Assembly: GCF_013416525.1 (NCBI RefSeq)
Contig: NZ_JACCEM010000006.1
Coordinates: forward strand, 273,037-337,036
DNA from: Parapusillimonas granuli
GTDB taxonomy: Bacteria; Pseudomonadota; Gammaproteobacteria; Burkholderiales; Burkholderiaceae_B
Direction: 5' to 3'
Length of the DNA: 64,000 nucleotides
Shown: one piece after another, positions 19,296 to 28,118 of the stretch
How positions within the stretch are numbered: the stretch's first letter is position 1
Layout of the letters: each line of letters starts with the position of its first letter
Position numbers and translations under genes: made by a program
The notes under the pieces: model-generated
The model's database searches: none
The model's input: only the letters and a program-made list of their open reading frames with translations
What the model was told of the DNA's origin: nothing

Positions 19296-19613
19296 ATGCT
19301 ATTGAGAGACATCGCCCATGCGCGGGCCGGCGACAAAGGCAATATTTCCAGCATTGCCGTCATCGTCTACGACCGGAAAGACTATGCCCTGATCGAGCGG
19401 CACCTGATGCCCGAGCGCGTGAAGGCCCATTTCGCCGGCCTCGTGCACGGCACGGTGGAACGCTACGCCGTGCCCGGCCTGGGGGCGTTGAATTTCGTGA
19501 TGCGCGATGCCCTGGCGGGCGGCGTGACACGATCGCTGGCGCTCGACGCGCACGGCAAATCGCTTAGCTCGGCCATCCTGAGCATGGAGATTCCCGAGAC
19601 CCCGGCCGGCTGA
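19296..19613 (+). CDS. AtuA-associated small protein (AtuA-like C-terminal domain)
   Basis: 105 aa. It begins 1 nt behind the AtuA stop and has the motif run LRDIAHARAGDKGNISSIAV and ALNFVMRDALAGGVTRSLALDAHGK, which in many AtuA proteins forms the C-terminal part of one longer chain. Here the two parts are separate genes and probably form one complex. Biochemical role unknown; no signal peptide or membrane segment. Confidence 0.75.
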   Translation: MLLRDIAHARAGDKGNISSIAVIVYDRKDYALIERHLMPERVKAHFAGLVHGTVERYAVPGLGALNFVMRDALAGGVTRSLALDAHGKSLSSAILSMEIPETPAG

Positions 19614-19655
19614 AGAAGACCGGCGCCCATGACCATTACCAAAAGGAGACATGTC

Positions 19656-20621
19656 ATGCGTTCAATGAAACTACCCTATCTCGCCGCGTTATGCCTGGCG
19701 CTGGCGGCGGCGCCGGCCGCGGCCGAGTTCCCGGACAAGCCGATCCGCCTGGTGGTGCCGTTCGCGGCGGGCACGGCCACCGACCAGCTGGCGCGCGCGC
19801 TGGGCCAGGCCATCACCGAGGAATCCAAGCACCAGGTCGTGGTCGACAACCGGCCGGGCGGCAACGGCTTCATCGGCGCCAACGAGGCCGCGCGCGCCGC
19901 GCCCGACGGCTATACGGTCTTCATCACCACCAACACCACGCACGCGGCGGCCGAGCATCTGTTCAAGTCGCTGCCCTACGATCCCGTGAAGGACTTCACG
20001 CCGATCACGGCGCTGGGCAAAGGTGGGCAGATCATGGTGGTGAACAGCGAGTCGCCGGTAAAGAGCGTGAAGGATTTCATCGCGCTGGCAAAGAAGGAGC
20101 CCGGCACCCTGACCTTCGGCAGCGGCAGTTCTTCCAGCCGGGTGGCGGGCGAACTGTTCCAGCAGCTGGCCGATGTGAAAATCCTGCACGTGCCGTACAA
20201 AAGCAATACTTTCGCGGTCACGGATCTGCTGGGCGGGCAGATCGACATGATGATCACCGATACGTCGACGGGGCTGCCGCACATCAAGAGCGGGAAGCTG
20301 CGCGCGCTGGGCTATTCGGCCAAGACCCGCTCGTCGCTGGCGCCCGATGTGCCCACCATCGAGGAGGCCGGCGTGCCGGGCTATGACATCGGCTACTGGT
20401 TCGCGGCCTATGCGCCCGCCAAGACGCCGGAGCCGGTCATCGCGAAGCTGCACGAGCTGCTGACCCGCGCGGCGCAGAGCCCAGGCGCCAAGTCGGCCTT
20501 CTATGGGCGCAGCGGCGTCGACGTATACGTGACGACGCCGGACGAACTCGCGAAGTTCCAGGCGGACGAAACCAGGAAATGGGGCGAGATCATCACCAAG
20601 GCCGGCATCGAGAAGGGTTGA
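19656..20621 (+). CDS. Tripartite tricarboxylate (Bug-type) periplasmic receptor
   Basis: 321 aa from ATG 19656 (MRSMKLPYLA), with AAGGAG 8 nt upstream; earlier in-frame starts have no SD. Signal peptide ([15 protein letters not shown]), then the Bug signature FPDKPIRLVVPFAAGTATDQLARALG, NRPGGNGFIGANEAARAAPDGYT and ILHVPYKSN. Bug proteins capture small carboxylates or related compounds in the periplasm, but most lack a dedicated membrane partner gene, as here. It is the third gene of the AtuA operon and probably delivers or senses its substrate. Confidence 0.92.
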   Translation: MRSMKLPYLAALCLALAAAPAAAEFPDKPIRLVVPFAAGTATDQLARALGQAITEESKHQVVVDNRPGGNGFIGANEAARAAPDGYTVFITTNTTHAAAEHLFKSLPYDPVKDFTPITALGKGGQIMVVNSESPVKSVKDFIALAKKEPGTLTFGSGSSSSRVAGELFQQLADVKILHVPYKSNTFAVTDLLGGQIDMMITDTSTGLPHIKSGKLRALGYSAKTRSSLAPDVPTIEEAGVPGYDIGYWFAAYAPAKTPEPVIAKLHELLTRAAQSPGAKSAFYGRSGVDVYVTTPDELAKFQADETRKWGEIITKAGIEKG

Positions 20622-20643
20622 TGCGGGGGCCGGCGGCCGCGGC

Positions 20644-21603
20644 TCAGGCGCTTTTCAAGCCGCCGCCGGGCCGCTGGTGGGGTTCTTCCACCGCCGGGTC
20701 GCAGCTGCGCGTGCCCAGCGAGTCGGCCTGGGTGACGTGGCTGCCGGGCGGCACGTCGTGGATCAGCCAGACGTTGCCGCCTATGGTGCAGCCGCGGCCC
20801 AGGGTGACGCGGCCCAGTATCGTGGCGCCCGCGTAGATGACCACGTCGTCTTCGACGATGGGGTGGCGGGGCAGGCCTTTCTCGAGCTTGCCGTTCGCGT
20901 CGGTGGGAAAGCGTTTGGCGCCCAGGGTGACGGCCTGATAGATGCGGACGCCCTTGCCGATGATGGTGGTTTCGCCGATGACCACGCCCGTGCCGTGGTC
21001 GATGAAAAAGCTTTCCCCGATTTGCGCGCCCGGGTGGATGTCGATGCCCGTCAGGGAATGGGCGATCTCGGACGACATGCGGGCGAGCAAAGGCAGGCCC
21101 TGCTTGTAGAACTGATGCGCGATGCGGTGGTGGATCATGGCCAGCACGCCCGGATAGCAAAGCAGCACCTCGTCCACGCTGCGCGCGGCGGGGTCGCCCT
21201 GGTAGGCCGCGAGCACGTCGGAATCCAGCAGCCGGCGGATGTCGGGCAGCGAGCTTGCGAAGGCCTGCACCACCGATACGGCGCGCGCCTCGACGTCGAT
21301 TTGCGCATCGGGCTCATGGCGGGCCTGGTAGCTCAGTTCCAGCATCACCTGGCCCAGCAGGGCGTGCAGGGCCGAATCGAGCGTATGGCCGATGTAGAAG
21401 TCCTCGCTTTCCTGGCGCAGGTCCAGCGGCCCCAGGCGCATGGGGAACAACACGCCTTTCAGGTCGTCGAGTATGCGGGACAGCGCCTGCGGCGAGGGGA
21501 ATTCGCGCCCGCCGGGTTCCAGCGAACGCCCTTGCAGGGTGCGCCAGTCCTGCCGGATGGCATTGAGGGACTGGACGATGTGGTTGATCTCGAAAACTGC
21601 CAT
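20644..21603 (-). CDS. Serine O-acetyltransferase (EpsC/CysE-like)
   Basis: 319 aa from ATG 21603 (MAVFEINHIV), with AGGAG 7 nt upstream; a longer in-frame reading to 21651 is unlikely. An N-terminal helical domain is followed by a left-handed beta-helix of hexapeptide repeats (IDIHPGAQIGESFFIDHGTGVVIGETTIIGKGVRIYQ, then VIYAGATILGRVTLGRGCTIGG). The DHGTGVVIGE segment holds the active-site Asp-His. The family makes O-acetylserine, the precursor of cysteine, from serine and acetyl-CoA. The long N-terminal part and the LGAKRFPTD loop fit the EpsC branch. Convergent with the Bug gene, 22 bp apart. Confidence 0.88.
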   Translation of the reverse strand: MAVFEINHIVQSLNAIRQDWRTLQGRSLEPGGREFPSPQALSRILDDLKGVLFPMRLGPLDLRQESEDFYIGHTLDSALHALLGQVMLELSYQARHEPDAQIDVEARAVSVVQAFASSLPDIRRLLDSDVLAAYQGDPAARSVDEVLLCYPGVLAMIHHRIAHQFYKQGLPLLARMSSEIAHSLTGIDIHPGAQIGESFFIDHGTGVVIGETTIIGKGVRIYQAVTLGAKRFPTDANGKLEKGLPRHPIVEDDVVIYAGATILGRVTLGRGCTIGGNVWLIHDVPPGSHVTQADSLGTRSCDPAVEEPHQRPGGGLKSA

Positions 21604-21743
21604 GTAGGGTCTCCTGCCTGAACCGTTGGGCGGCGCATCCGCGCGATTCACGGCATGAATGGTGGGGTGAAGCGCAAATGATGCTGCGGAAACAATTATG
21701 ATACCAACCTATTTCAACGAAACCGCAACAGACTCACGCATCA

Positions 21744-22643
21744 ATGGATCACAAGCTCAGCCCGTCGACCGTCCTGCTTTTACTGGTTCCGCCGCTGCTC
21801 TGGGCGGGCAATGCGGTGGTGGGGCGGCTGGTCATCGAAATGATCCCGCCCATCACCCTCAATTTCCTGCGCTGGCTGATCGCCGCCGTTTTCGTGATCC
21901 CCCTCGGGTATTCGGTATTCAAGAAGGGCAGCGGCCTGTGGCGGCTGCGGCGGCGCTACGCCATGCTCGGCCTGCTGGGCATCGGCCTGTACAACGGCCT
22001 GCAGTATCTGGCCCTGCACAGCTCCACGCCCATCAACGTCACCCTGGTGGGGGCGAGCATGCCCGTGTGGATGCTGCTGATCGGCATGCTGTTCTTTCGC
22101 AGCCGCATCGCCGGCCGGCAGTTGCTGGGCGCCATGCTGTCCCTGACGGGCGTGCTGGTGGTGCTGGGGCGCGGCGAATGGCAGCAGCTGCTGCAGCTGC
22201 GTTTCGTCGCCGGCGACATCTTCATGATCGTCGCGACCATAATCTGGGCCTTCTATAGCTGGATGCTGGTGCAGTCGGCCGACACGCCCGAGATCCGGCG
22301 GAACTGGGCCACTTTCCTGGTCGCGCAACTGTCTTTCGGCGTGATGTGGTCGGGCCTGTTCGCCGCCGGGGAATGGGCGCTGTCGAGCGCCGCGATCGAA
22401 TGGAGCCTGCCGCTGGGCGCGGCGCTGCTGTACGTGGCGGTGGGCCCGGCCATCATCGCCTTCATGTGCTGGGGCATAGGGGTGCAGCGGGCGGGGCCGG
22501 CCACGGCCGGCTTCTTCAGCAACCTGACGCCTTTGTTCGCGGCGCTGATGTCCTCGGCCTTCCTGGGCGAAATGCCGCATCTGTACCATGCCGCGGCCTT
22601 CGCCCTGATCGTCGGCGGCATCTGGTTTTCCACCCGGCGCTAG
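21744..22643 (+). CDS. EamA/DMT-family transporter
   Basis: 299 aa with about ten hydrophobic helices in two EamA repeats. The first repeat starts PPLLWAGNAVVGRLVIEMIPPITLNFLRWL, the second at IIWAFYSWMLV, with the usual closing helix AAFALIVGGIWFSTRR. Members export amino acids or other metabolites across the inner membrane; the substrate cannot be inferred. Divergent from the serine acetyltransferase gene (140 bp), so cysteine-pathway metabolites are one guess based on context only. Confidence 0.88.
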   Translation: MDHKLSPSTVLLLLVPPLLWAGNAVVGRLVIEMIPPITLNFLRWLIAAVFVIPLGYSVFKKGSGLWRLRRRYAMLGLLGIGLYNGLQYLALHSSTPINVTLVGASMPVWMLLIGMLFFRSRIAGRQLLGAMLSLTGVLVVLGRGEWQQLLQLRFVAGDIFMIVATIIWAFYSWMLVQSADTPEIRRNWATFLVAQLSFGVMWSGLFAAGEWALSSAAIEWSLPLGAALLYVAVGPAIIAFMCWGIGVQRAGPATAGFFSNLTPLFAALMSSAFLGEMPHLYHAAAFALIVGGIWFSTRR

Positions 22644-22656
22644 GCAGCGGCCGGCC

Positions 22657-23328
22657 TTACGCGCCCGCTTGCGGCGCCGGACCGGGCAGCGCGAACAGGT
22701 CGAAGAAGGCCTGCAGGGCCGCGGGGTCCCCCGACAGCGTGAGCTTGCCGGACCGCAGCGCTTCATGCAGGTCCGCCTTGCCATACGCGAGCCGCAGCAA
22801 GGTCTGTGTATCGGTTGTGGCGCAGGCCCGGGCGTGCTCGTCTTCCCCGCGCCGGACCTTCAGTTCGCCGCCGCCGGCTTCGACGAGGAATGCCTGGCCT
22901 TCGAGCTGCAGCTGGATGCGCAGTTCGCGCCCATGCAGACGCCGGGGACAGGCCAGGGCTTTGAATGACAGGACCAGGGCGTCCACCCCCAGCGGCGCGC
23001 CGCGGATGAATGCCGGCGACCGCAGCCCCCAGCGCACCAGTTCCATGACCGCGGGCTCCAGTTCGCGCCCCCAATCGGTGAGCTCGTAGGCCCAGGCGCT
23101 GGCGGGAGGAGGCAGCTTGCGGCGCCTGAGCACGAAAGCGGCTTCCAGCTCGCCCAGCCTTTGGGTGAGCACATTGGGACTGATGCCCGCCAGGCCGGCG
23201 CGAAGGTCCGTGAAGCGCTTGGGGCCCAGCAGCAGTTCGCGCACGATGAGCAGCGCCCAGCGCTCGCCCACGAGATCGAGCGCATGCGCCGCCGCGCAGC
23301 CGTCGGAGTAGCTTCGTTTTATTGCCAT
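22657..23328 (-). CDS. HxlR-family regulator with C-terminal SCP2-like domain
   Basis: 223 aa. Residues about 8-105 form the HxlR winged helix (CAAAHALDLVGERWALLIVRELLLGPKRFTDLRAGLAGISPNVLTQRLGELE). The C-terminal hundred residues resemble an SCP2 sterol-transfer fold (ELRIQLQLEGQAFLVEAGGGELKV, LRLAYGKADLHEALRSGKLTLSGDP), which could bind a hydrophobic effector. It is divergent from the SnoaL-VOC gene across 122 bp with a strong palindrome, so it probably controls that gene. Confidence 0.85.
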   Translation of the reverse strand: MAIKRSYSDGCAAAHALDLVGERWALLIVRELLLGPKRFTDLRAGLAGISPNVLTQRLGELEAAFVLRRRKLPPPASAWAYELTDWGRELEPAVMELVRWGLRSPAFIRGAPLGVDALVLSFKALACPRRLHGRELRIQLQLEGQAFLVEAGGGELKVRRGEDEHARACATTDTQTLLRLAYGKADLHEALRSGKLTLSGDPAALQAFFDLFALPGPAPQAGA

Positions 23329-23350
23329 GCGTAACAGTATACCACCAAAC

Positions 23351-23384
23351 TCCTAAAAAAAATCTGTTTAGTTGTTTTTTAGGA
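23351..23384. promoter_or_regulatory. Putative HxlR operator (10-bp inverted repeat)
   Basis: TCCTAAAAAA (23351-23360) and TTTTTTAGGA (23375-23384) are perfect complements separated by 14 nt, in the divergent promoter region between the HxlR gene and the SnoaL-VOC gene. The centre-to-centre distance of 24 nt suits a dimeric winged-helix regulator. With its A/T runs it might also form a weak hairpin, but no gene ends here, so an operator is more likely. Confidence 0.55.
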
Positions 23385-23450
23385 CTTCATGATGGTAAAT
23401 TTGAACCAGGGTGTGGAACCCTCCTCAAATTTTCACGACAGGAGAAGACG

Positions 23451-24398
23451 ATGCACGAGATTGACAGCAATACCGCGCGCGGCGAAGTCGAGCGCACGAT
23501 GAAAACATGGGTCGGCGCGCTCGGCAGGGGCGATGTCCAGGCCATCATGGCGCACTATGCGGATGAGGTGCTGGCGTTCGACGCCGTGCAGGCCTTGCAG
23601 TTCAAGGGCGCGCAGGCCTATGGGGCGCACTGGAAGGCCTGCATGGAAATGTGCCCGGGCCCCATGATCTTCCAATTGCGGGACCCGGTCATACACGTCG
23701 CGGGCGATTTCGCTTGCGCCTACGGGCTGATCCGCTGCGGGATGGTCGACGAGCAAGGCAAGGAACAGGCCTCATGGATGCGCATGACCTCGGTCTATCG
23801 CCGCCAGGGCGATAAATGGCTGATCGAGCACGAGCATTTCTCGGCGCCCTTCGACATGCGGTCCTGGAAGGCGCTGTTCGATCTCCAGCCGGATGGCGGC
23901 GGAGCCGTGAGCCCGATACCGCCGAGCATGAGCGCCGTGACGCCGCACCTGGTGTGCAAGGACGCGGCCGGCGCCATCGAGTTCTACAAGAAGGCGTTCG
24001 ACGCCCGGGAAGAATCCAGGCTGCATGGGCCGGACGGCAAAATCGTCCATGCCTGCCTGCGCATAGGCGAATCCGCCGTGTTTCTTGCGGAAGAAAACCT
24101 GGAATGGGGGGCGCCCGGCCCCAGGCAGCTCAAGGGCACGCCGGTCGGCATCCACCTTTACGTCCGCGACGTGGATGCCCAGGCGAAGAAACTGGACGAG
24201 GCGAGCGCGAAAGCCATGCTGCCGGTGCGCGACATGTTCTGGGGCGACCGCTACGGCGTCTACGAAGACCCATACGGCCACCGCTGGTCGATCGCCAGCC
24301 ACGTCAGGGATTTGACGCCGGAGGAAATCGAAGAGGCCGGCCGCAAGATGATCGGCTCTCCGGAAATGTGCGCGTCATCGCCCCAGCCGGGAGCCTGA
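23451..24398 (+). CDS. SnoaL-like / VOC (PhnB-like) fusion protein
   Basis: 315 aa from ATG 23451 with CAGGAG upstream. The N-terminal half (about 10-140) is a SnoaL/NTF2-like cone fold: TMKTWVGALGRGDVQAIMAHYADEVLAFD, then IHVAGDFACAYGLIRCG and TSVYRRQGDKWLIEHEHFSAPFD. The second half (about 160-290) is a vicinal-oxygen-chelate domain of the PhnB/glyoxalase type: VTPHLVCKDAAGAIEFYKKAFDA, FWGDRYGVYEDPYGHRW. Neither half reveals a substrate. The divergent HxlR-SCP2 regulator suggests induction by a hydrophobic compound, and a role in detoxification or breakdown is plausible. Confidence 0.8.
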   Translation: MHEIDSNTARGEVERTMKTWVGALGRGDVQAIMAHYADEVLAFDAVQALQFKGAQAYGAHWKACMEMCPGPMIFQLRDPVIHVAGDFACAYGLIRCGMVDEQGKEQASWMRMTSVYRRQGDKWLIEHEHFSAPFDMRSWKALFDLQPDGGGAVSPIPPSMSAVTPHLVCKDAAGAIEFYKKAFDAREESRLHGPDGKIVHACLRIGESAVFLAEENLEWGAPGPRQLKGTPVGIHLYVRDVDAQAKKLDEASAKAMLPVRDMFWGDRYGVYEDPYGHRWSIASHVRDLTPEEIEEAGRKMIGSPEMCASSPQPGA

Positions 24399-24453
24399 GC
24401 GATGGAGGCTGGGCGGATCGGTTGTATGCTGACGGTATTTTTGGGAAGAGCAT

Positions 24454-25404
24454 TTGTCCAAGCATCCGTCGCTTCTGTCCGCCGCCGGAAACCGCCTGCT
24501 GGCCTACGGCTGCCTCGCGCTCAGCATGTCGCTGGTGGGCGCGTACGTGGCGCTCAGCAAGCCTTTGGCGGCCGTGTTTCCGGTGTTCCTGCTGGGTTGG
24601 CTCCGTTTCGGCATAGGCGCCGTGGCCATGCTGCGCTGGATACGAAAGCCCGCCCACGAGCCCGCGCTTTCCACGCGCACGCGCTGGCTCATCTTCCTGG
24701 AGTCCTTCCTAGGCAATTTCCTTTTCACCTTGTGCATGCTGGCCGGCGTCAGCCTGACGTCGGTCGTTTCCGCGGGCGTGATCCTGTCTTTCATTCCGGC
24801 CGCGGTGGCCTTGCTGAGCCGAGTCTTCCTGAAGGAGCGCATCGGCCGGCGCACCTGGGCGGCGGTGGCCTGCGGCGGGCTGGGCATGCTGATCCTGTCG
24901 CTCGCGCAGGCGAAGGCCGCCGGCGCGGGGCAGTCGCCGGCGGATCCGGGCGGCCTGGCCTGGCTGGGCAATCTGCTGATCTTGGGCGCCGTGTTCTGCG
25001 AAGCGTCGTACGCGGTCATCGGGAAGCGGTTGACGGCGGTGATGGGGCCCAAGCGCATCAGCGCGGTCATCAATCTGTGGGGGTTCGCGCTGATGACGCC
25101 TTTGGGCCTTTATGCGGCCCTGAGCTTCGATTTCTTTGCCGTTTCCGGGGCGATGTGGCTGTCGCTGCTGTTCTATGGGCTGGCGGCCAGCGTGTGGACG
25201 GTGTGGCTGTGGATGACGGGGTTGAAGTCGGTCCCGGCGTCGCGGGCGGGAGTGTTCACGGTCATGCTGCCGGTGGGCGCCGCCGTGGTGGGCGTGGCGG
25301 CGCTGGGCGAGGCGTTCAGCCCCATGCAGCTGCTGGCGTTCGCAATGGCGCTGGCCGGCCTGCTGCTGGCGACCCTGCCGGCGCGAGCCGTTGCGGATGA
25401 CTAG
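24454..25404 (+). CDS. EamA/DMT-family transporter
   Basis: 316 aa, ten predicted membrane helices in two EamA halves (CLALSMSLVGAYVALSKPLAAVFPVFLLGWLRFGIG; LGAVFCEASYAVIGKRLTAVMGPKRISAVINLWGFA). The likely start is TTG 24454 with GGAAGAG a few nt upstream; no ATG occurs in frame before the first helix. It follows the SnoaL-VOC gene by 55 bp on the same strand and may be cotranscribed, which would fit export of a toxic compound or product. Substrate unknown. Confidence 0.85.
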   Translation: MSKHPSLLSAAGNRLLAYGCLALSMSLVGAYVALSKPLAAVFPVFLLGWLRFGIGAVAMLRWIRKPAHEPALSTRTRWLIFLESFLGNFLFTLCMLAGVSLTSVVSAGVILSFIPAAVALLSRVFLKERIGRRTWAAVACGGLGMLILSLAQAKAAGAGQSPADPGGLAWLGNLLILGAVFCEASYAVIGKRLTAVMGPKRISAVINLWGFALMTPLGLYAALSFDFFAVSGAMWLSLLFYGLAASVWTVWLWMTGLKSVPASRAGVFTVMLPVGAAVVGVAALGEAFSPMQLLAFAMALAGLLLATLPARAVADD

Positions 25405-25439
25405 GGCCGGCGCCGCCCGCCTTTTGGCGTGGACGGGCC

Positions 25440-27149
25440 CTAGACGCCACAAGCGTACTCGATGATCAGCTGTGCCGATACCGTGCCGTTCCACACATTC
25501 TGGTCCAGCCGATAAGCCGCATCCACCATTTCGGGCAGCATTTCCGCCCGATTGAACCAGATCGCATCGAAACGCTGGTGACCCCGCTCCAGGCTGAGCT
25601 TCAGATGCTTGTCCTTCAGCAGCCGCTGCTGCCTGACATAGAAAGTATCGCGGAAAATCGGCGGCGGGAAGCCCGCGCCCCAGACCTGCTGCTGCAGCAG
25701 CCCGGCCACGTCGGCATTGGCATAGCCGGTTTCCAGCGATCCGTCGGTCTCGATGACCGGATCGAAACTGCTTTTGCCGCTCAGCTCGCGCACCGCCTCA
25801 TCGAAGCCGCGGGTGAACAGCGCGTAGGCGTCCTCGCGCAGCGTCAGCCCCGCGGCCATGGCGTGGCCGCCGAACTTCAGGATCGTGCCCGGGTGCCGCT
25901 TGGACACCAGGTCCAGCACGTCGCGCAGGTGCACGTCGGGTATGGAGCGGCCCGAACCGCGCAGCTCGCCGGTGTCCGAACGCGCAAAGGCCAGCGTCGG
26001 GCGCCAGTACGTTTCCTTCAGGCGGGAGGCGACCAGGCCGACCACCCCCTGGTGCCATTCCGGGTGATAGACGCAGACGCTCGCGCCGATGGTCGGCGCG
26101 GCGGCCTCCAGGGAGGCCAGGGCCTCTTCGCGCATGGTCGCCTCGATGCCGCGCCTTTCCTGGTTCATGGCGTCGAGTTCGCGCGCCAGGCGCAGCGCCA
26201 GGGCTTCGTCGTCCGTCGTCAGGCAATGGATGCCCAGGCTCATGTCGGCCAGGCGGCCTGCGGCGTTGATGCGCGGGCCGATGGCGAAGCCCAGATCGAA
26301 ACCGCTGGCTTGCCGGGGCTCGCGCCCCGCGACGGCGAACAGGGCGCGCACGCCGGCCTGCATGCGGCCGCTGCGCATTTTCTGCAAGCCCTGGGTGACC
26401 AGCAGGCGGTTGTTGGCGTCCAGCTTGACCACGTCGGCCACCGTGCCCAGGGCGACCAGGTCGGCCAGCTGATCCAGCCGCGGTCCGCCGTCCGAGGGGT
26501 AGACGCCGCGCCGGCGCAATTCCGAGCGCAGCGCCAGCATCAGGTAGAAGATCACGCCCACGCCCGCCAGGTTCTTGGAAGGGAAGCCGCAGCCGGGCTG
26601 GTTGGGATTGACGATGGCCAGCGCATCGGGCAGTTCGTCGCCGGGCAGGTGGTGGTCGGTGATGACGACGTCCATGCCCGCGAGCCGGGCGGCCTCCACG
26701 CCGTCGACGCTGGCGATGCCGTTGTCCACGGTGATCAGCATGTCGGGCTTGCCGGCCGGATGCCGGACCGCCAGCTCGACCACGGCCGGGGAAAGCCCGT
26801 ATCCGGTCTCGAACCGGTTCGGCACCAGGAAGTCCACGCGCGCGCCCATGCTGCGCAAGGCGCGCAGCCCGACGGCGCAGGCCGTCGCGCCGTCGCAGTC
26901 GTAGTCGGCGACGATGAGCAGCTTCCTGCCGGACTGGATCGCGTCGGCCAGCACCTTGGCGGCGCGCTCGGACTGGGTGAGGCTCCCGGGCGGTATCATC
27001 GCGGCCCAGTTCAGCATCAGGTCTTGCGCGCATTCGACCCCGCGGGCCGCCCAGAGGCGCGAGAGCAGGGGATGTATGCCCGCCGCTTCCAGGGCTTTGG
27101 CGGCCGCGTGATTGACGGGCCGGGTACTCAGTCGGGGGGTGACCACCAT
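25440..27149 (-). CDS. recJ: Single-stranded-DNA-specific exonuclease RecJ
   Basis: 569 aa from ATG 27149 (MVVTPRLSTR), with GGAG close upstream; a longer in-frame reading to 27551 overlaps the neighbour and is unlikely. RecJ degrades single-stranded DNA 5' to 3' in recombination and mismatch repair. The DHH phosphoesterase motifs are clear: VADYDCDGATA (motif I), VDNGIAS, VITDHHLPGDELPDA (the DHH motif) and GHAMAAGLTL of the DHHA1 domain, followed by the C-terminal OB fold. Its start overlaps the end of the upstream conserved gene by 22 nt, indicating translational coupling. Confidence 0.95.
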   Translation of the reverse strand: MVVTPRLSTRPVNHAAAKALEAAGIHPLLSRLWAARGVECAQDLMLNWAAMIPPGSLTQSERAAKVLADAIQSGRKLLIVADYDCDGATACAVGLRALRSMGARVDFLVPNRFETGYGLSPAVVELAVRHPAGKPDMLITVDNGIASVDGVEAARLAGMDVVITDHHLPGDELPDALAIVNPNQPGCGFPSKNLAGVGVIFYLMLALRSELRRRGVYPSDGGPRLDQLADLVALGTVADVVKLDANNRLLVTQGLQKMRSGRMQAGVRALFAVAGREPRQASGFDLGFAIGPRINAAGRLADMSLGIHCLTTDDEALALRLARELDAMNQERRGIEATMREEALASLEAAAPTIGASVCVYHPEWHQGVVGLVASRLKETYWRPTLAFARSDTGELRGSGRSIPDVHLRDVLDLVSKRHPGTILKFGGHAMAAGLTLREDAYALFTRGFDEAVRELSGKSSFDPVIETDGSLETGYANADVAGLLQQQVWGAGFPPPIFRDTFYVRQQRLLKDKHLKLSLERGHQRFDAIWFNRAEMLPEMVDAAYRLDQNVWNGTVSAQLIIEYACGV

Positions 27150-28078
27150 TTTCTCCATGCTTCTCGGCTGCCTGGCAGCCATTGTTTCCACTTGTTCCAT
27201 CCAGGGGCTTCCAGTTCGGCCAGCCGGGTTCTTCCGGTCAATACCAGGCCGGGCATGGGCCGCCCGGCCAGCGGGCGGAAGACGCGCGTTTCGAGCTCGG
27301 ACAGCGCCGCCAGCCAGCCTCCCCAGTCTTGCGCGACGGCGAAGGCGAGCAGCGAGCCGTGCACCTGGACGTCGTCGCCGGCAGGCGCGTTGCGCAGCTG
27401 TTCGCCGCGCCCGCCTCCGTAGAGCCACAGGCTGTTCACCGGCAGCAAGCCCTGCTGGTAGCGCTGCCGGTTGACCGGGTGGTCGAACCAGAGCATTTGC
27501 GTTTCGTTGACGAGCTTGCGCCATGGCCGCGCCTCCATGTCCTGCGGCCACCAGTCGTTCACCGATGTCAGGCTGACCAGGAGCGGGCTCGCGCAGCGCG
27601 GCGCGAAGGCGGCGGGCGGTTCGACGCGCCAGAAGTCGCCGCCGGCCTCGCGCAGCGTGAAGCCGGCCTCGGCGAAGCCGGCGCGCACCGATTCGAACAG
27701 GGCTACACTCTGTTCGGGAGTGATGGACAATTCCTGTGCGGGCAGCAGCGCCGCGCCGTCGCGCGCGGGGGATACATGCACCAGCTCGACCAGCCAGACG
27801 GCGTCGGCGGGCGCGATGGAAGCATTTTGCAATGCCTGGGCCCGCAGTGGGCCCAGGCCTGTGGCAAAATTCTGTCCATCTTCAGGCTCGAAGCCGCGGG
27901 CCCGCAACTGCCAGAACTCGAACGGCGTACAGCCCGTTCCGGCGGGGTCGGCGTCCAGGATGCGAGCCCGGGCATGTTCCAGCCAGCCGAACAGGGTCGG
28001 GGCGGTTTTTTGAAGATATGGGACCAGCTCGCGCGCTTCGCGCGGATCCGGCAGAGCGCCTGGTAGTACGATTCGCAT
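27128..28078 (-). CDS. Conserved protein of unknown function upstream of recJ
   Basis: 316 aa, no signal peptide. The sequence starts MRIVLPGALPDPREARELVPYLQK and ends WKQWLPGSREAWRKWWSPPD, a Trp-rich tail. I associate this wording with a conserved Burkholderiales family found beside recJ, sometimes labelled as phosphoglycerate-mutase-like; the sequence itself gives no catalytic motif I can confirm. A central SVNDWWPQDMEARPWRKLVNETQMLWFDHPVN block looks like a conserved core. It overlaps recJ by 22 nt on the same strand and is divergent from lolC, 40 bp away. Confidence 0.7.
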   Translation of the reverse strand: MRIVLPGALPDPREARELVPYLQKTAPTLFGWLEHARARILDADPAGTGCTPFEFWQLRARGFEPEDGQNFATGLGPLRAQALQNASIAPADAVWLVELVHVSPARDGAALLPAQELSITPEQSVALFESVRAGFAEAGFTLREAGGDFWRVEPPAAFAPRCASPLLVSLTSVNDWWPQDMEARPWRKLVNETQMLWFDHPVNRQRYQQGLLPVNSLWLYGGGRGEQLRNAPAGDDVQVHGSLLAFAVAQDWGGWLAALSELETRVFRPLAGRPMPGLVLTGRTRLAELEAPGWNKWKQWLPGSREAWRKWWSPPD

Positions 28079-28118
28079 TCCTGAATTGTAGTGTCAATGG
28101 GAAACGGTGGCTTGAATA

